A DNA stretch of 64,000 bases from Hofstenia miamia. Lineage: Eukaryota; Xenacoelomorpha; Acoela. The stretch lies in assembly GCA_004352715.1 (NCBI GenBank), contig SCFE01000013.1, forward strand, positions 2,104,227 to 2,168,226, read 5' to 3'. Shown here in pieces: positions 11,095 to 23,858 of this stretch (the first letter of the stretch is position 1; the number at the start of each line of letters is the position of its first letter). The notes beneath the pieces were generated by a model. The model was not told the DNA's origin. It was given only the letters and a program-made list of their open reading frames with translations, and ran no database searches. A program made the translations under genes and the position numbers.

Positions 11095-11411
11095 TGTAAC
11101 ATCCTCTACCAGGCATTATTACTGTTTATCTCTTGTTACTGCATAACACTAGTAGTATTTCTGTGGGTAGGGATTTACCTATTGCATACTGCTTCACTGT
11201 TATTTCTGTTAACATAAAGTAAACTAGGATTAATCATTCACTATTTAGGTGATGAAGCCATGCAGATGCAGTACTTTATCCAATGATCAACAATGGGCAT
11301 CTGCCCAAAGCTGATCTCCACATCCAGTTTCACCACTTCCTTGATGATCCATTTTGTTGAGTGCCATACCTCAGCTCATTGATACAGTTTATGTGTACAT
11401 GAAATAATTTG
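11095..11411 (-). repeat. LTR copy, truncated by gap
   Basis: Near-identical to the first 300 bp of the LTR at 10151, starting tgtaacatcctctaccaggc. The match ends at gtgtac near 11397, just before the gap at 11412, so the LTR is either truncated or broken by the assembly join. Confidence 0.8.
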
Positions 11412-12411
11412 NNNNNNNNNNNNNNNNNNNNNNNNNNNNNNNNNNNNNNNNNNNNNNNNNNNNNNNNNNNNNNNNNNNNNNNNNNNNNNNNNNNNNNNNN
11501 NNNNNNNNNNNNNNNNNNNNNNNNNNNNNNNNNNNNNNNNNNNNNNNNNNNNNNNNNNNNNNNNNNNNNNNNNNNNNNNNNNNNNNNNNNNNNNNNNNNN
11601 NNNNNNNNNNNNNNNNNNNNNNNNNNNNNNNNNNNNNNNNNNNNNNNNNNNNNNNNNNNNNNNNNNNNNNNNNNNNNNNNNNNNNNNNNNNNNNNNNNNN
11701 NNNNNNNNNNNNNNNNNNNNNNNNNNNNNNNNNNNNNNNNNNNNNNNNNNNNNNNNNNNNNNNNNNNNNNNNNNNNNNNNNNNNNNNNNNNNNNNNNNNN
11801 NNNNNNNNNNNNNNNNNNNNNNNNNNNNNNNNNNNNNNNNNNNNNNNNNNNNNNNNNNNNNNNNNNNNNNNNNNNNNNNNNNNNNNNNNNNNNNNNNNNN
11901 NNNNNNNNNNNNNNNNNNNNNNNNNNNNNNNNNNNNNNNNNNNNNNNNNNNNNNNNNNNNNNNNNNNNNNNNNNNNNNNNNNNNNNNNNNNNNNNNNNNN
12001 NNNNNNNNNNNNNNNNNNNNNNNNNNNNNNNNNNNNNNNNNNNNNNNNNNNNNNNNNNNNNNNNNNNNNNNNNNNNNNNNNNNNNNNNNNNNNNNNNNNN
12101 NNNNNNNNNNNNNNNNNNNNNNNNNNNNNNNNNNNNNNNNNNNNNNNNNNNNNNNNNNNNNNNNNNNNNNNNNNNNNNNNNNNNNNNNNNNNNNNNNNNN
12201 NNNNNNNNNNNNNNNNNNNNNNNNNNNNNNNNNNNNNNNNNNNNNNNNNNNNNNNNNNNNNNNNNNNNNNNNNNNNNNNNNNNNNNNNNNNNNNNNNNNN
12301 NNNNNNNNNNNNNNNNNNNNNNNNNNNNNNNNNNNNNNNNNNNNNNNNNNNNNNNNNNNNNNNNNNNNNNNNNNNNNNNNNNNNNNNNNNNNNNNNNNNN
12401 NNNNNNNNNNN
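11412..12411. other. Scaffold gap (1000 N)
   Basis: Exactly 1000 N between LTR copies of opposite orientation. Confidence 0.98.
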
Positions 12412-13166
12412 GTCGAGTAGTGGCTGGAATCCATCACGGGATCAATTCTAGGGTCTTTGTGCCAGTCACGAAACCGCACCTATGTTACGGTTAGGAGTTT
12501 CTTGATTCTTGCCTAGTCTGACTATCGATCAATACATGTATGAAATAATCAATGCCTGAAATGACTGGATAGTCGACACTTAGGGATATATTTACGTTCT
12601 TAAATGTAGGAGACTCGACCATAATTGACTTGATAAATGACCTTACATGTAATACTATTAAATGTAGGTACAGGAAACTGCAATCTTATTACTTAAATTA
12701 TTAAGCCAATAGTTTTACGGTAATGGCTATTCTAGTATTTTGTAAATGCAGTTAGTGTCAATGCCCGGTTGCTTTACTAAATCAAAACAACAAACACTTT
12801 ACAACTTTGAGTTTAAGTCAGTTACAACTTTACTTGAGCGCACACACCGAGCTAACGCAGGACATAACTAATTCCAGTTGAGCTGAGGTGGTGCCGTGGA
12901 CTCAATCATTGGTTAAGAAGGAGAGGAGCTGTCTTGTGGAGATCAGCTTTGGGCAGGAGCCCATGAAAGAACTGAAGAGGAAACGTCATACTGTTCCGTC
13001 ACCTAAACAGTGATGGTTAATACTCAATCATTTAATTAACATAACTAGTTAATAAGAGAGGAAAGTCTGATGGTTCAACAAATTGGTAACACCTCACCCG
13101 CAATTTACCGAGCATTCCTTACCAGTAACTAGACATGGCGTAATAAGCTAGGTGGAGGATGTTACA
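12412..13166 (+). repeat. Diverged LTR copy in plus orientation
   Basis: Reverse-complement relative of the LTRs at 8321, 10151 and 11095. Its plus-strand end is ggtggaggatgttaca, and it keeps tcacctaaacagtga, ggagatcagctttgggcag and acatgta motifs. It is more GC-rich than its relatives, suggesting a distinct subfamily. It ends directly against an antisense protease fragment rather than its own primer site. Confidence 0.7.
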
Positions 13167-13518
13167 TTATCCCTTTATTTTCATATATCATTACATCTGC
13201 TGTAATTGCTTCTTTTGTTCCGATCTCATACATCTTCCATTGATGCGGCTGCAAATGTATATCTTCTTGTAATTCGAATGTGATCATTTTGTTTCTGCCC
13301 TGTTCTTCTTTGATCTTGATCTCTTCCTCTTTGACTTTGATAGTTCTATCTGCATAATTAATAACACACTTGTTTTTTAAGAGGAAGTCGTCTCCTAAAA
13401 TTATTTCATATGGTAGCATGTTGTTGTGCATATCCACTACTACTAATGATTGCTTGAACATCGTGCTTGCCACTCTTAACTGCACTGCTTCCAAAGTTCC
13501 CTTTGTATTGATATATTC
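13167..13518 (-). pseudogene. Second Gypsy protease C-terminal fragment
   Basis: The minus frame encodes SLVVVDMHNNMLPYEIILGD, DFLLKNKCVINYADRTIKVK and ITFELQEDIHLQPHQWKMYE, paralogous to the 5776-6342 protease. The Asp of ILGDDFL is retained here. It is bounded by the LTR at 13166 and the gap at 13519. Its apparent continuation into the Helitron helicase across the gap is an artefact. Confidence 0.78.
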
Positions 13519-14518
13519 NNNNNNNNNNNNNNNNNNNNNNNNNNNNNNNNNNNNNNNNNNNNNNNNNNNNNNNNNNNNNNNNNNNNNNNNNNNNNNNNNN
13601 NNNNNNNNNNNNNNNNNNNNNNNNNNNNNNNNNNNNNNNNNNNNNNNNNNNNNNNNNNNNNNNNNNNNNNNNNNNNNNNNNNNNNNNNNNNNNNNNNNNN
13701 NNNNNNNNNNNNNNNNNNNNNNNNNNNNNNNNNNNNNNNNNNNNNNNNNNNNNNNNNNNNNNNNNNNNNNNNNNNNNNNNNNNNNNNNNNNNNNNNNNNN
13801 NNNNNNNNNNNNNNNNNNNNNNNNNNNNNNNNNNNNNNNNNNNNNNNNNNNNNNNNNNNNNNNNNNNNNNNNNNNNNNNNNNNNNNNNNNNNNNNNNNNN
13901 NNNNNNNNNNNNNNNNNNNNNNNNNNNNNNNNNNNNNNNNNNNNNNNNNNNNNNNNNNNNNNNNNNNNNNNNNNNNNNNNNNNNNNNNNNNNNNNNNNNN
14001 NNNNNNNNNNNNNNNNNNNNNNNNNNNNNNNNNNNNNNNNNNNNNNNNNNNNNNNNNNNNNNNNNNNNNNNNNNNNNNNNNNNNNNNNNNNNNNNNNNNN
14101 NNNNNNNNNNNNNNNNNNNNNNNNNNNNNNNNNNNNNNNNNNNNNNNNNNNNNNNNNNNNNNNNNNNNNNNNNNNNNNNNNNNNNNNNNNNNNNNNNNNN
14201 NNNNNNNNNNNNNNNNNNNNNNNNNNNNNNNNNNNNNNNNNNNNNNNNNNNNNNNNNNNNNNNNNNNNNNNNNNNNNNNNNNNNNNNNNNNNNNNNNNNN
14301 NNNNNNNNNNNNNNNNNNNNNNNNNNNNNNNNNNNNNNNNNNNNNNNNNNNNNNNNNNNNNNNNNNNNNNNNNNNNNNNNNNNNNNNNNNNNNNNNNNNN
14401 NNNNNNNNNNNNNNNNNNNNNNNNNNNNNNNNNNNNNNNNNNNNNNNNNNNNNNNNNNNNNNNNNNNNNNNNNNNNNNNNNNNNNNNNNNNNNNNNNNNN
14501 NNNNNNNNNNNNNNNNNN
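13519..14518. other. Scaffold gap (1000 N) inside Helitron copy 1
   Basis: Exactly 1000 N. The sequence to its right starts in the middle of a Helitron helicase exon; that to its left is Gypsy protease. Confidence 0.98.
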
Positions 14519-14988
14519 AGAAAGTAGAACTTACTTAATGCAGTAAATGTTAAATTTATCCATATGCATCTTCCAGTAGGTGGCGGAAGCTGAAGACAAT
14601 CACCATTTGCTATTACAAGGACACCGCCAAATGGAACAGTCGAATCCCTTAAAATGCGAAAAATAGAGTCAATGACATGCCATATCTCTATGCATATCAT
14701 GCCAATTTCTTCAAAACAAATTACATCAAGAGCTTTTATCAGTGAAAGTCGTTCAATGTCTTTTTCTAACCGTTTGATTGCTTTGCCTGTTATGCCATCA
14801 ATGTTTATAGGCTCATTATTTGGAAGGATTGGTATTCTAAAAAGATTACTAATATATATACCTCCTTTGCGAATTGCTTGTTCACTTGATAAAGATGTTA
14901 CTATAACATTTGCTCCATTTGATATAGCGAAAAGCAGCAAAGCACTTGTTATGTGGCTTTTCCCGACACCAGGAGGACCAACTATTAT
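14519..14988 (-). CDS. Helitron helicase exon 3, partial (copy 1)
   Basis: Begins after a 42-nt intron (15030-14989, GTATAC...TTTAG) and encodes IIVGPPGVGKSHITSA (Walker A), DVICFEEIGMI (Walker B) and GDCLQLPPPTG (PIF1 motif III), then enters the gap. Identical to the corresponding part of copy 2. PIF1-type helicases unwind DNA during Helitron rolling-circle transposition. Confidence 0.85.
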
Positions 14989-15030
14989 CTAAATTAAGGT
15001 TGAATAATACATATATAAAGAATTGTATAC

Positions 15031-16237
15031 CTGAAATGGAGTAAAATTTTGAGTACCAGAGAAGCATTGTAACATTGCAGCTTTGATTGAATTGAATACA
15101 TTTCTTTGTTGTGCATATGATTCTTCGGTTTGATTATCTGCACGTGCGATGGATGGTTGCCACGGGAGTGGTTCACAAAATGTTGCATTGACAAGACATG
15201 CTTGATTTGGCGTATATCTTCCATAACTAAGTATTGACGCATTTACTACATTCGCTAAAAAAGCTTTTCACTGCCTCATTTGTTTCCATTTGTATTGTGT
15301 GATGGAATACAGATGGGCAGCCCAGAAAATTCATAGTTTGATTACATACAATACCTTCAATTATAGTCCACGCCTCAATAAGGTATTTATCCTCAGTTCT
15401 GAGACCTCCAGGATGATGCACTAAATCATTTATGTAATATTTTTTTAATATTGCAAGAGCGTCATTTCTTGATTGATTCCTGCTAATGACCTTTGCTTTC
15501 CTCAATGCTTCAAATATACTACCAGTTTCAAATAAATCCAATTCTGTTTGAAATCTTCCCTGTGTCAGTAAAATATGATATAAAAATTTCAATGGATTAC
15601 TTGGTTTTATAAATGTGAATACAATGGTTTTTAATGGTTTGTCACTAGTAGTTATATAATTTCCAGATCTATTAGCAACAGTTAACATAAACCTATTAAT
15701 GGCATTGACATATTCATCATTAGTTTCAGTCTGTGAAATGTAATTTTCACAGAAACGTATTGCATTTCTAATTGCACTTGGTAAAAGTCTAACCACATAG
15801 CAAAAGCCATCTATCCAGTGTTGATCATTGAAGAGCTGCACACGTTCCTCCCTTACAAACCATGAAAAATAATTTTCAACTTTATCAATAAATAATAATT
15901 CTCTGGGGCGACAACTAAATATTGTTATCATATCTGGAGTTACTGGACTGTTGGTAGCATTTTCTATTGTTTCCATTTGAAAATCAGTAAATTGCATAGC
16001 AGGTGGTAGTAGAAAATTCATTGTTCTAGAAATAGCTTGACAAGATTTTTGGGACAATCCAATTCTAAATTCTTTCGGCAAAGTTTGTACAAACAAGAAC
16101 TCAAAAGATGTTCGTATAAATTTGTTACCTAACAAGTAAAAATATATTTCTGGCGTTGAAATCAGGCGGCCATCTTGTCGATATTCCTTTCGTTTTTCTT
16201 TAGCTTCACGCCGAAGTCTTATTTGAACAGCAGGCAA
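15031..16237 (-). CDS. Helitron Rep-helicase linker exon 2 (copy 1), with apparent 1-nt frameshift
   Basis: Follows a 42-nt intron (16279-16238). Starts LPAVQIRLRREAKEKR in phase with the Rep exon and stays open to 15227; the continuing frame (TPNQACLVNATFCEPLPW...AQQRNVFNSIKAAMLQCF) is offset by one base after a run of six T (15257-15262 on the plus strand as A). The end, TPFQ, joins in phase to the Walker A exon. The same frame problem occurs in copy 2. Confidence 0.8.
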
Positions 16238-16279
16238 CTAAATACAGTCTAATTATATAATATATTTATTAATTATTAC

Positions 16280-19200
16280 CTTTTCATGCTGAACAGAATC
16301 TTCAATTACATTAAGTTCAGAAATTTCCTTGCCACTTCGAATGGAGATCTTTGATTTTTCTTTTAATGTTAAATATGTTGCCATATATGATGCAGACATA
16401 GATTTGCATGTGGTCAAAGCATTGCAATTAGAACTGGTAAGTACAGCTAGTCTTGTAATTGTTGGTATGATATGTTCATTCTTCTCTGCAGGATATAGCC
16501 ATTTCCCACGAATTCGCTCATTGGTAGGTTTGTACACATTTTCATGATACCTATCATCTGGTTCTGCCATATCCATTTCACATAATAGACTCCAAACACT
16601 TTCCTTATGATATTGTGAAATTTTATCGTACACTGGAGCATTAATATCACATGGATATTTCCTAACCCTACAAATTGATTTACTGTGGTTGTCTACTACT
16701 TTATGGCACAAATTCTGGGCCTTTTCACAACTATGGGTTTGTCGGCTTACTAATGATTCATACAATATCCAAAACTCGTCACTTTCATTTGATATTTTGA
16801 CAGACATACCAGGCAAATTCATTAGGTCATCTAAAAAACGGTGTTTGCTGCAAGAAATCTTTTCTGCTAATTCTGCTGCTTCTTCTTGACAGAAAAATAT
16901 TACATGAAAATGTGGCAAAGCACCTCTTTTGGGTTGAAATTCAAATGTACCCCAATGATGCTGCACTGTACCAAGAATATCAGTAGCAATGATATATTTT
17001 AGAATTGAATCTATTACTCTTACCCAGCATCGAAGCATTAGGCCTAAGCAATCTTCTAAACAAGCTATATGTAGTTCTTTGTAGTGCTCTGCAACGGATA
17101 ATTTTAAATGCTTTAATGAATTTCTCCTTAAAAAGTTGTTAATTGCAGCATGTATGTGCCTTACACCGAAGTGTTCCTTTTGATTACATGTTAGAGTTAT
17201 GAATAATTTCGGTGTATTGGTACGAATAGCTGCGGACAATTCTGCTACATGTTGTTGGCAGTGAGAGCTGTCAGGTGATGTTGCCATTACTTCATCTAAC
17301 GGTTTGCTATGATTGCTTGGCCCAAGCTCACATAAGCCTCGCTGTAAAATACGTTTTGAATGGTTATGTGACAAATCTAAGTTAACGCTAATATCAAAGA
17401 GTAAACTAGCATAAATTTGACTTGATGATGCTGGTGTTGAATGATTGGCAAGATGAACCCATGCTGTTTCCGCAATTGTAGCAAAATTGTGATTTTTCAA
17501 AAACTGATCTTTCTGCAAAAGAGGTGTAACTAGAGATCCTGGGTAAGTTCCAACTGATGAACTATAAAAAAAAGTGTTTGGATCGCACATAGCAGGTAAT
17601 GCATTCAAGGGAACAGAACGACCATTTGTGGAAACTATTGACTGTAAAAATCTTTTTGTTGCTGTAGATGCATCAAGGGGTTTATTCTTTCTTTGCAATA
17701 CTTGACTGTCTGAGTTTAGAATCAGATGCATTGGTTGATTAATGTTATCCATATAAGAAGGAATGGTTCCACAGTCAGTATATTCCAATTCCTCATTGAC
17801 ACAACTTGAAATGTAGTATCCAGCACTTGTTAGGAAATCATCTTGATTAAAGTCGTTTTCATTATCAAAATTTATTGTAATTTGAGGATCCGGTAAACAA
17901 TCACTAATGCTGTACAGTGGTCTTGGTTGTATCGACTTCCTCTCAATATTTACTTGTTCAAAATGAATTTTACAAATAGCAGCATTACATTCATCTTTGC
18001 AGCATGACCATTTAGCTTTATTATTACAAAATCCTTCATCAACTAATTCACAGCATAAAACGGTTTTCTTTGCTTCAATGCATAATAGTAGTTCATGTAT
18101 AGAACAGAAACATTTTGATTGACCACAGACATAATACATATAATTATGAAAATTTGCGACTTTCTCACAAACTATGATTTCAGAATTGAATAACATAATA
18201 TTCTGACTTTCTAATTTTCTGAATGAATTTTTTGTATATTGCCACCAGTTTGTTTGTGGATTACCGTGTCGCAATATTGCACACAATTCATTTTTCCCAT
18301 ATATTATAGTTCGAACTTCATATTTATTTTCACAACATTTAATAATATCAGGTAAAATTATGTTTTTTCCTCTATTATTACTTTCAAATGTATAGATTAC
18401 CACCATTTCTAAAGCACACATAGAATTTTGTCTGTGTAAAGCACATTCAATTTCAGGTGAAACTCCGTAATTTATCATTTCTTCTTTTTGTTTTACCAGC
18501 ACAACAATGTCGCATTCTAGCATGAATTTGCAAACTATTCTTTTATAGTTTTCATTTAGATTATATTCATTTGTGATGCAGAAGTTCTTTATATTATTTG
18601 CAGCATATCTAAATCGTCTTTTTCTTGTTTGAAAACTTACTCTACCACGTATTGATGATGATACGAGTTCAATTAAAAGTTTTGCGGCTTGTAATTCACT
18701 AGACCTTAAGAGCAAATACGAATATAACTCTTCATGTGCCACGCATATTAAAAATAGTGATGTTATCCATTTATCAACATTTTGAACAATGGGATGAGGC
18801 TCTGTTCCGTATTGTAAATCTTTCATGGGATGTGCATAAGTAATACCCTTTAAGCTTTCATTAGTTAAGTGTGATAATTCAGCATTCAAATTTTTTTTCA
18901 ACATTAAAGAAGATTTTAAGTTTACTGCATTAGAACCAATTAACGATGTATCTATAGCTTCATTGCTGGGTTTGTTAATAGTCATTTCAACATATTTGTC
19001 TTCTGATAATTCGTCGAAATATTTTTGTGGTAGAATATTTTTTGCAACTAGTTCGTTTGCATTGGCTCTTAAGTCGTCGCGGCATCTTAATTGTAAATAT
19101 TCACATGGATATAAAAGCATTTCATATTCATACAGTTTAAAACTCTTTCGCGATTCTAGTTTTATTGTTGACACACCTTGATAACTTCCAATTGCATGTA

Positions 19201-20266
19201 GTAACCGATATTGTGCACTATTATATCCAACCTGTGCAGAACGTACTGTTGATAAACTTGTTGTTGTTACGCCTAATCTGCTACCATGCTTTGGAGACAG
19301 AGACCCTATTATTGGGTTTTCAGGAACTTGGATAATTTGACATGTAACTCCTTCTCCATGCATGTGGCACATTGCCATGCATAAACCCTTTTCAGCAGAA
19401 ATAATCAATGTTGGCATGGCTTTTATGTCATATTTTGAACTCGTATCTAAGTAATCAATTCGCATTCCTTGTAGCTTGTAATATGGATCACAGTTTGCAT
19501 ATGTTAGTGTTGGTACAAGGAATTTTAAAAAATGAACAAATGGAAAATGCATGCAATCAGATGCAAATTCCCATGCAGAACATGGACATTTTATAAAATT
19601 GCAACAATCTCTATCAACACTTTCTTGAAATTTAATATCAGATGAAAAATCCAATTTTATATTTGTATCCAACAATTTAAACTTCGATTCTGCTTCATTT
19701 GAGGCCAAATAATTTGAAAATGTTGACGCATTTATGTGATGGTACCATTGTCTCATTGTACATGGTAGACAGTCCCACAATTTCTGTGAGTAGTGGTCTT
19801 TTTTTTTTAAAATATCTAGTAATAAACAAGGCCAAATATTTTTATAGTTAGATTCATTGTAGCCTGTTAAATAAGTGTAACATAAAGGACACAACATTAG
19901 GTTTTCTGGCATATTCAATAATTTGTTTCCATATTTTCTAGATTTACAATTTCCTTTAGGTACATCAATTTTTAATTCAGTTTGAATTCTTAAGCATTTC
20001 ATGCAAAACGGCAGATTTTCATTAAATCCACTTAAATTATTCAAAATTTGTGTCACCAGTCTTTCAACATTCTCATTTTCACTATACTGTGAAGTATTAA
20101 GATTTTCACTAATAATTTCTTCGTCATTGTTAATTAAAGAAATTTCAGAAACTAATGTATTGCTCTTATTAGAACAATTTTTACAACTAGTTTCATTTGA
20201 CATAAATGCGTTACAAGTTTGACATCGAATATATTGACGTTTCAGTTTTTTACGCTTTGCCGGCAT
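16280..20266 (-). CDS. Helitron Rep nuclease exon 1 (copy 1)
   Basis: 1329 codons from ATG at 20266 to the splice donor at 16280/16279. Identical in sequence to the copy 2 exon at 39753-35767; the domains are described there. It carries FITLTCN (about residue 1022), the HUH motif PHFHVIF (H1119, H1121) and the Y2 tyrosines YMATY (Y1294, Y1298), so the catalytic residues of a Helitron rolling-circle nuclease are intact. Confidence 0.9.
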
Positions 20267-20533
20267 CTAAATTATTGCTGAAATAACAACTTATATTGGC
20301 ATAAAATTTGATTTTTGCATTATTTCAAATATACCATATTTACTAGCTATATTATAAATTAGTATTCAAATTTCAAAATACTGTTATGTAATAAATTCAA
20401 GGATTTGTCATTAGTTTACTGGACATATTGCTAAATTGTAAAAGCTTATCATTATCATGCATTTTAAATTAATTTAAAAAATCTATATTTTGCCGATTCT
20501 CGGAAAAAACAAAAAACATTGCAGATATTTTAC

Positions 20534-20603
20534 GCTCGAGTAGTATAGCAGGTAGTACTTCAGATCATTTCTGACGACCAGGGTTCGAATCCCTGCACGA
20601 GCA
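20534..20603 (+). tRNA. tRNA-like sequence, possible tRNA-Met (CAT) or tRNA-derived element
   Basis: 70 nt folding as a cloverleaf: acceptor GCTCGAG/CACGAGC with one A-A mismatch, D stem GTAT/GTAC, anticodon stem with four pairs around loop ATCATTT (anticodon CAT), and a perfect T arm CAGGG-TTCGAAT-CCCTG followed by discriminator A. The internal promoter boxes fit RNA polymerase III: A box TAGTATAGCAGG and B box GGTTCGAATCC. Weak points: the variable loop is short, position 37 is T, and no run of four T follows for over 100 bp, so it may be a pseudogene or SINE head. It lies 267 bp upstream of the divergent Rep start. Confidence 0.5.
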
Positions 20604-23600
20604 TAACTGTAATGTTACTAAATTTACCACCACGCTTAATAAACTATTTGAACATCAATGTACAGATTGTTGAAATTAGAAATGATGACAATTCATGGAA
20701 ATCCAAGTGTGCACTCCTGTAGAGTTTTATAGTTTTCAAATGAGTTTGTAATTCTTAAGCTTTATATTTAGCTAAAATAAATGCCTTTTATAAAGTATTT
20801 GAACTTAAAATTTGTCGTTTCATTTTCTGTGATAATTTTTTTCAAATACTGTATTCTTTCAATTTAAGAATATTGAAATATTTATGCTACTTACTGTTTC
20901 TTACTTTATAAACTGCACCAATCTATTAAATACTAATCGATGATTTGTAGTAGAAGTTGGAATTGATTATCCAGAACTAAATATGCTTAGTATCAAAGAC
21001 GTTAAATAATATTTAGTAATTTTACATATACATTAATTTCTTAATGACATTCTGGAATATTTTAACCTTAGAACAACTATCAATCTTTGAAAATATTTTG
21101 CAAATTACATGTAAAAAGAAGGATTTTTACATTTCATGTTCAAACTAATTAATATTCAAGTACTATTAGCTATTCTGATGTAAATATTCAGAAAAATTCT
21201 GTAATATACATTGTCCCCATGATTTATTACCTTCATTTCTATTCATTATTTATTAGTTATTACAGGTCGTTATGAAGAATTTTGTAATAGTCATATGTTA
21301 ATAAAATACTTAAAATTCTGTTATCTTATACTAGGTGATTATATATAAAAACCTTTAGTGTTTTAAATCATGCTACTGTATTCAGAGAAATGTATATTTG
21401 TGTGAATATATCATAATATAATTCAGTTATATAAATCATTAAATAGATTTTAAAGCAAATGCTTTCAAATTGTATATAACTCTTCCTTTAAATATTTGAG
21501 ATATTGGTAAACTTTATGAAAATATTTACTATTGTATGCTAGATTATATTTTTTAAGAACTATTAACAAATTACATAATACAAAAATTTTATTTTGATTT
21601 TCATCTCGTAATGCCCATTTTACGATTCGCCTGTTTATTATTCATTAATTATATATCGAGTTAATGTAGCATTTACCAATCATCATCATATACATACATT
21701 ACTACTAATGGAGCCAATTTAATAATAATTTACTTATATATTATTTAAATATTTTATTTCATTATATAAGTTTTCATTTAGTATTTTATTGCAATTTATT
21801 CATGATCTAAAGAGTATATTTCATTGAAGTATTTATACTACGAAAATTCAAAAGCAACTTACCCCCAACTACAAGTGGAAGGAAAACACTAAGAAATATT
21901 GTGGTAAAAACTTTTCTAAAATTTGTGGTAAAAACTTTTTTAGAAACAAATTTTCAACTAAAATACATTCCATTAGGAATCTGCATTCCAGTATTGTTTT
22001 AACAATTCAGGTATTCACCTGAAAGCCAGCCGCGCTGTATCCACCATTACATAAACAGAATCATAGGTAAAATACATCCGTGAAATTAATAAAAATTTTT
22101 AATACAGTTGTATTTTATGACATGTTTCTGTACTCTGTCTTGAGTGCTTCAATCATGAAATATGTTTAAAACTTTACACATAAGATTTTGCCTTAAGCCT
22201 ATTATTTACTAATAATAAATATGAATACATTCTATCGTGTTTGTTTATGACATAAAACTTGTAGATAAATTCAAATATTATTATTTCGAATGACTGCAGC
22301 TCAGTCAATAATTGTCACATTTGATAGGAAGAAGATCAATGGATTTTTTATCAAAATTTTACTAAACTGCATATGTGGTTACTGTGTTTTTGAGACAAGG
22401 TAGCGCGATCAATTAATGTTTGATTTTAAGCATTTAATATTTGCAGCTAAGCCCATGAATAGCTCTATGAGCGGTTTTCATTAATTTGTTAAATTAAACA
22501 ACATTATTGCATTCATAATGAGAACATTTCTTGTGGAATTTCGTAATTTTGACAGAGATTCAAACTTCTTTTGTAATAACAAAGTTAGATTGTGGGAAAC
22601 AATGCATGCTTTGGAAATTTCATTTGAACAATAAATTATAATATCCTCATACAATGTATTAAATGTTTTATATACCTTACTTTATATTAACGTAATAAAT
22701 GACAATATTTAATATATTTTTAATTGATAAATGTAGTCTAAATGGAAATTTATGTTGTATTCATTTATTTATCAAATTGTTCTTCACTGATAAGCCTAAA
22801 ATTTTGGGCTTTTCGAAAAATCGAAAATATATTCAGGTAAAGCTTTTTAAGCTCTATTTAATGGTCCAAGTTTCATGTTAATGCATTGAATATTGAGGCC
22901 GCAGCAGTCATTTAAACGCAGACAACTAATTTGCTTCATTTAGCCTAAAGTCAGTAAAAAATTTCGAATTTTTCTATTTATATAATTAAAGAATCCAGCT
23001 CCGCTTAACATTGCATAGGTGCGAAATGATTAGTGTCCTAATTGCCAGAGAAACTATAGCTGGGAATTTTGGAATCAATTAAATCAACACTTGAAGAAAA
23101 GCCTAATATCTCGGCTGCCAGTTGACGGATTTGAAAATTTCTTTTTACATTCTGTAGAATAATCATTTTCAAATTTTTTGCAAAAAGAAATTTTCGCATA
23201 CCTACATTATTGAGTGTGTAATTTAGGTTATACGTTTCCTCGCTTACACATTTCCCACACATTTTTTGCAAAAACAAGCAAAATTTAATCAAAATTGATG
23301 GGGGTAGCTGTACCGGGCCAAATATTTAATTGACGTAATTCTAAGGCCTTTGAAAAGTTGCACAAGGAAATTTCAGAACAATTGCACCTTTTCCCATATT
23401 CCTAGCATTAATTTGAATTTTTGATGGTTTCCTAAGCTTAGCCATAGGGCCGAATTTTTACCCCTCTCAGATCACTTTGAAAATTGGCGCATTAAATAGC
23501 CATAGTGTTTATAGGTTGAGTTTGCTTTTGCGAAAATTGCTGAAATTCAATAGCCTTGCTGCTACAGGTGTTCAAAGTCGAGCAACCATGAATTTTTGCA

Positions 23601-23782
23601 CTTTTGGGGGGTACAAAATTGCCCAGTGCGGGCGCAAAAGTTTTTTAAAAATTTTGTTGAGCATATTACGGTTCTAATGAATGCAATACCCATCTAATGT
23701 TAAAATTTCAAAAGATTCCTACCGGCCAATTCCTCAAACCTTGAAAATCTGTCATATTTCTACCGATAGCTTTCACTTTTAC

Positions 23783-23812
23783 GAACGCATGGGAGCCCTT
23801 CCCCATGCGTTC
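23783..23812 (+). repeat. Tail hairpin 1 (11-bp perfect stem), copy A
   Basis: Arms GAACGCATGGG and CCCATGCGTTC with an 8-nt loop. Followed by the palindrome ggtcttcaagacc, the pair ccaccaa/ttggttg, and hairpin 3 at 23859. The same order is found in copies B, C and D. Confidence 0.85.
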
Positions 23813-23858
23813 ACGATTGTAAGGTCTTCAAGACCATCCACCAAGTAGTTGGTTGTTC

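Larger units (their letters stand above)
14519..20266 (-). mobile_element. Helitron copy 1, 3'-truncated by gap
   Basis: Rolling-circle transposon on the minus strand: Rep exon, second exon and the start of the helicase exon are present. The rest of the helicase is lost in the gap. The element termini (TC...CTRR in canonical Helitrons) were not identified, so the limits given are those of the coding region. Confidence 0.88.
14519..22214. repeat. Duplicated block, copy 1 (matches 34006-41701)
   Basis: With a constant offset of 19487 the block matches 34006-41701. All encoded proteins are identical and I found no mismatch where I compared the nucleotides. The left edge is the gap at 14518; the right edge is at tttactaat (22205-22213), where copy 2 jumps to a later point of the hairpin-tail repeat. 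It contains the Helitron Rep and helicase start, a tRNA-like sequence, and about 1.6 kb of AT-rich DNA (20604-22214) in which I see no gene. Confidence 0.9.

Noticed and set aside
13162-14940. A 592-codon minus frame joining helicase to Gypsy protease
   Set aside because: The two halves lie on opposite sides of a 1000-N placeholder and belong to unrelated elements.
16329-20222. Short plus-strand frames opposite the Rep exon (and same in copy 2)
   Set aside because: Antisense shadows of the 1329-codon Rep exon.
23038-23292. 84-codon minus frame recurring at 46194 and 50084, and a 66-codon plus frame at 23477, 42982, 50523 and 63792
   Set aside because: They recur only because the repeat recurs; older relatives H and I do not keep the frames and no domain is visible.
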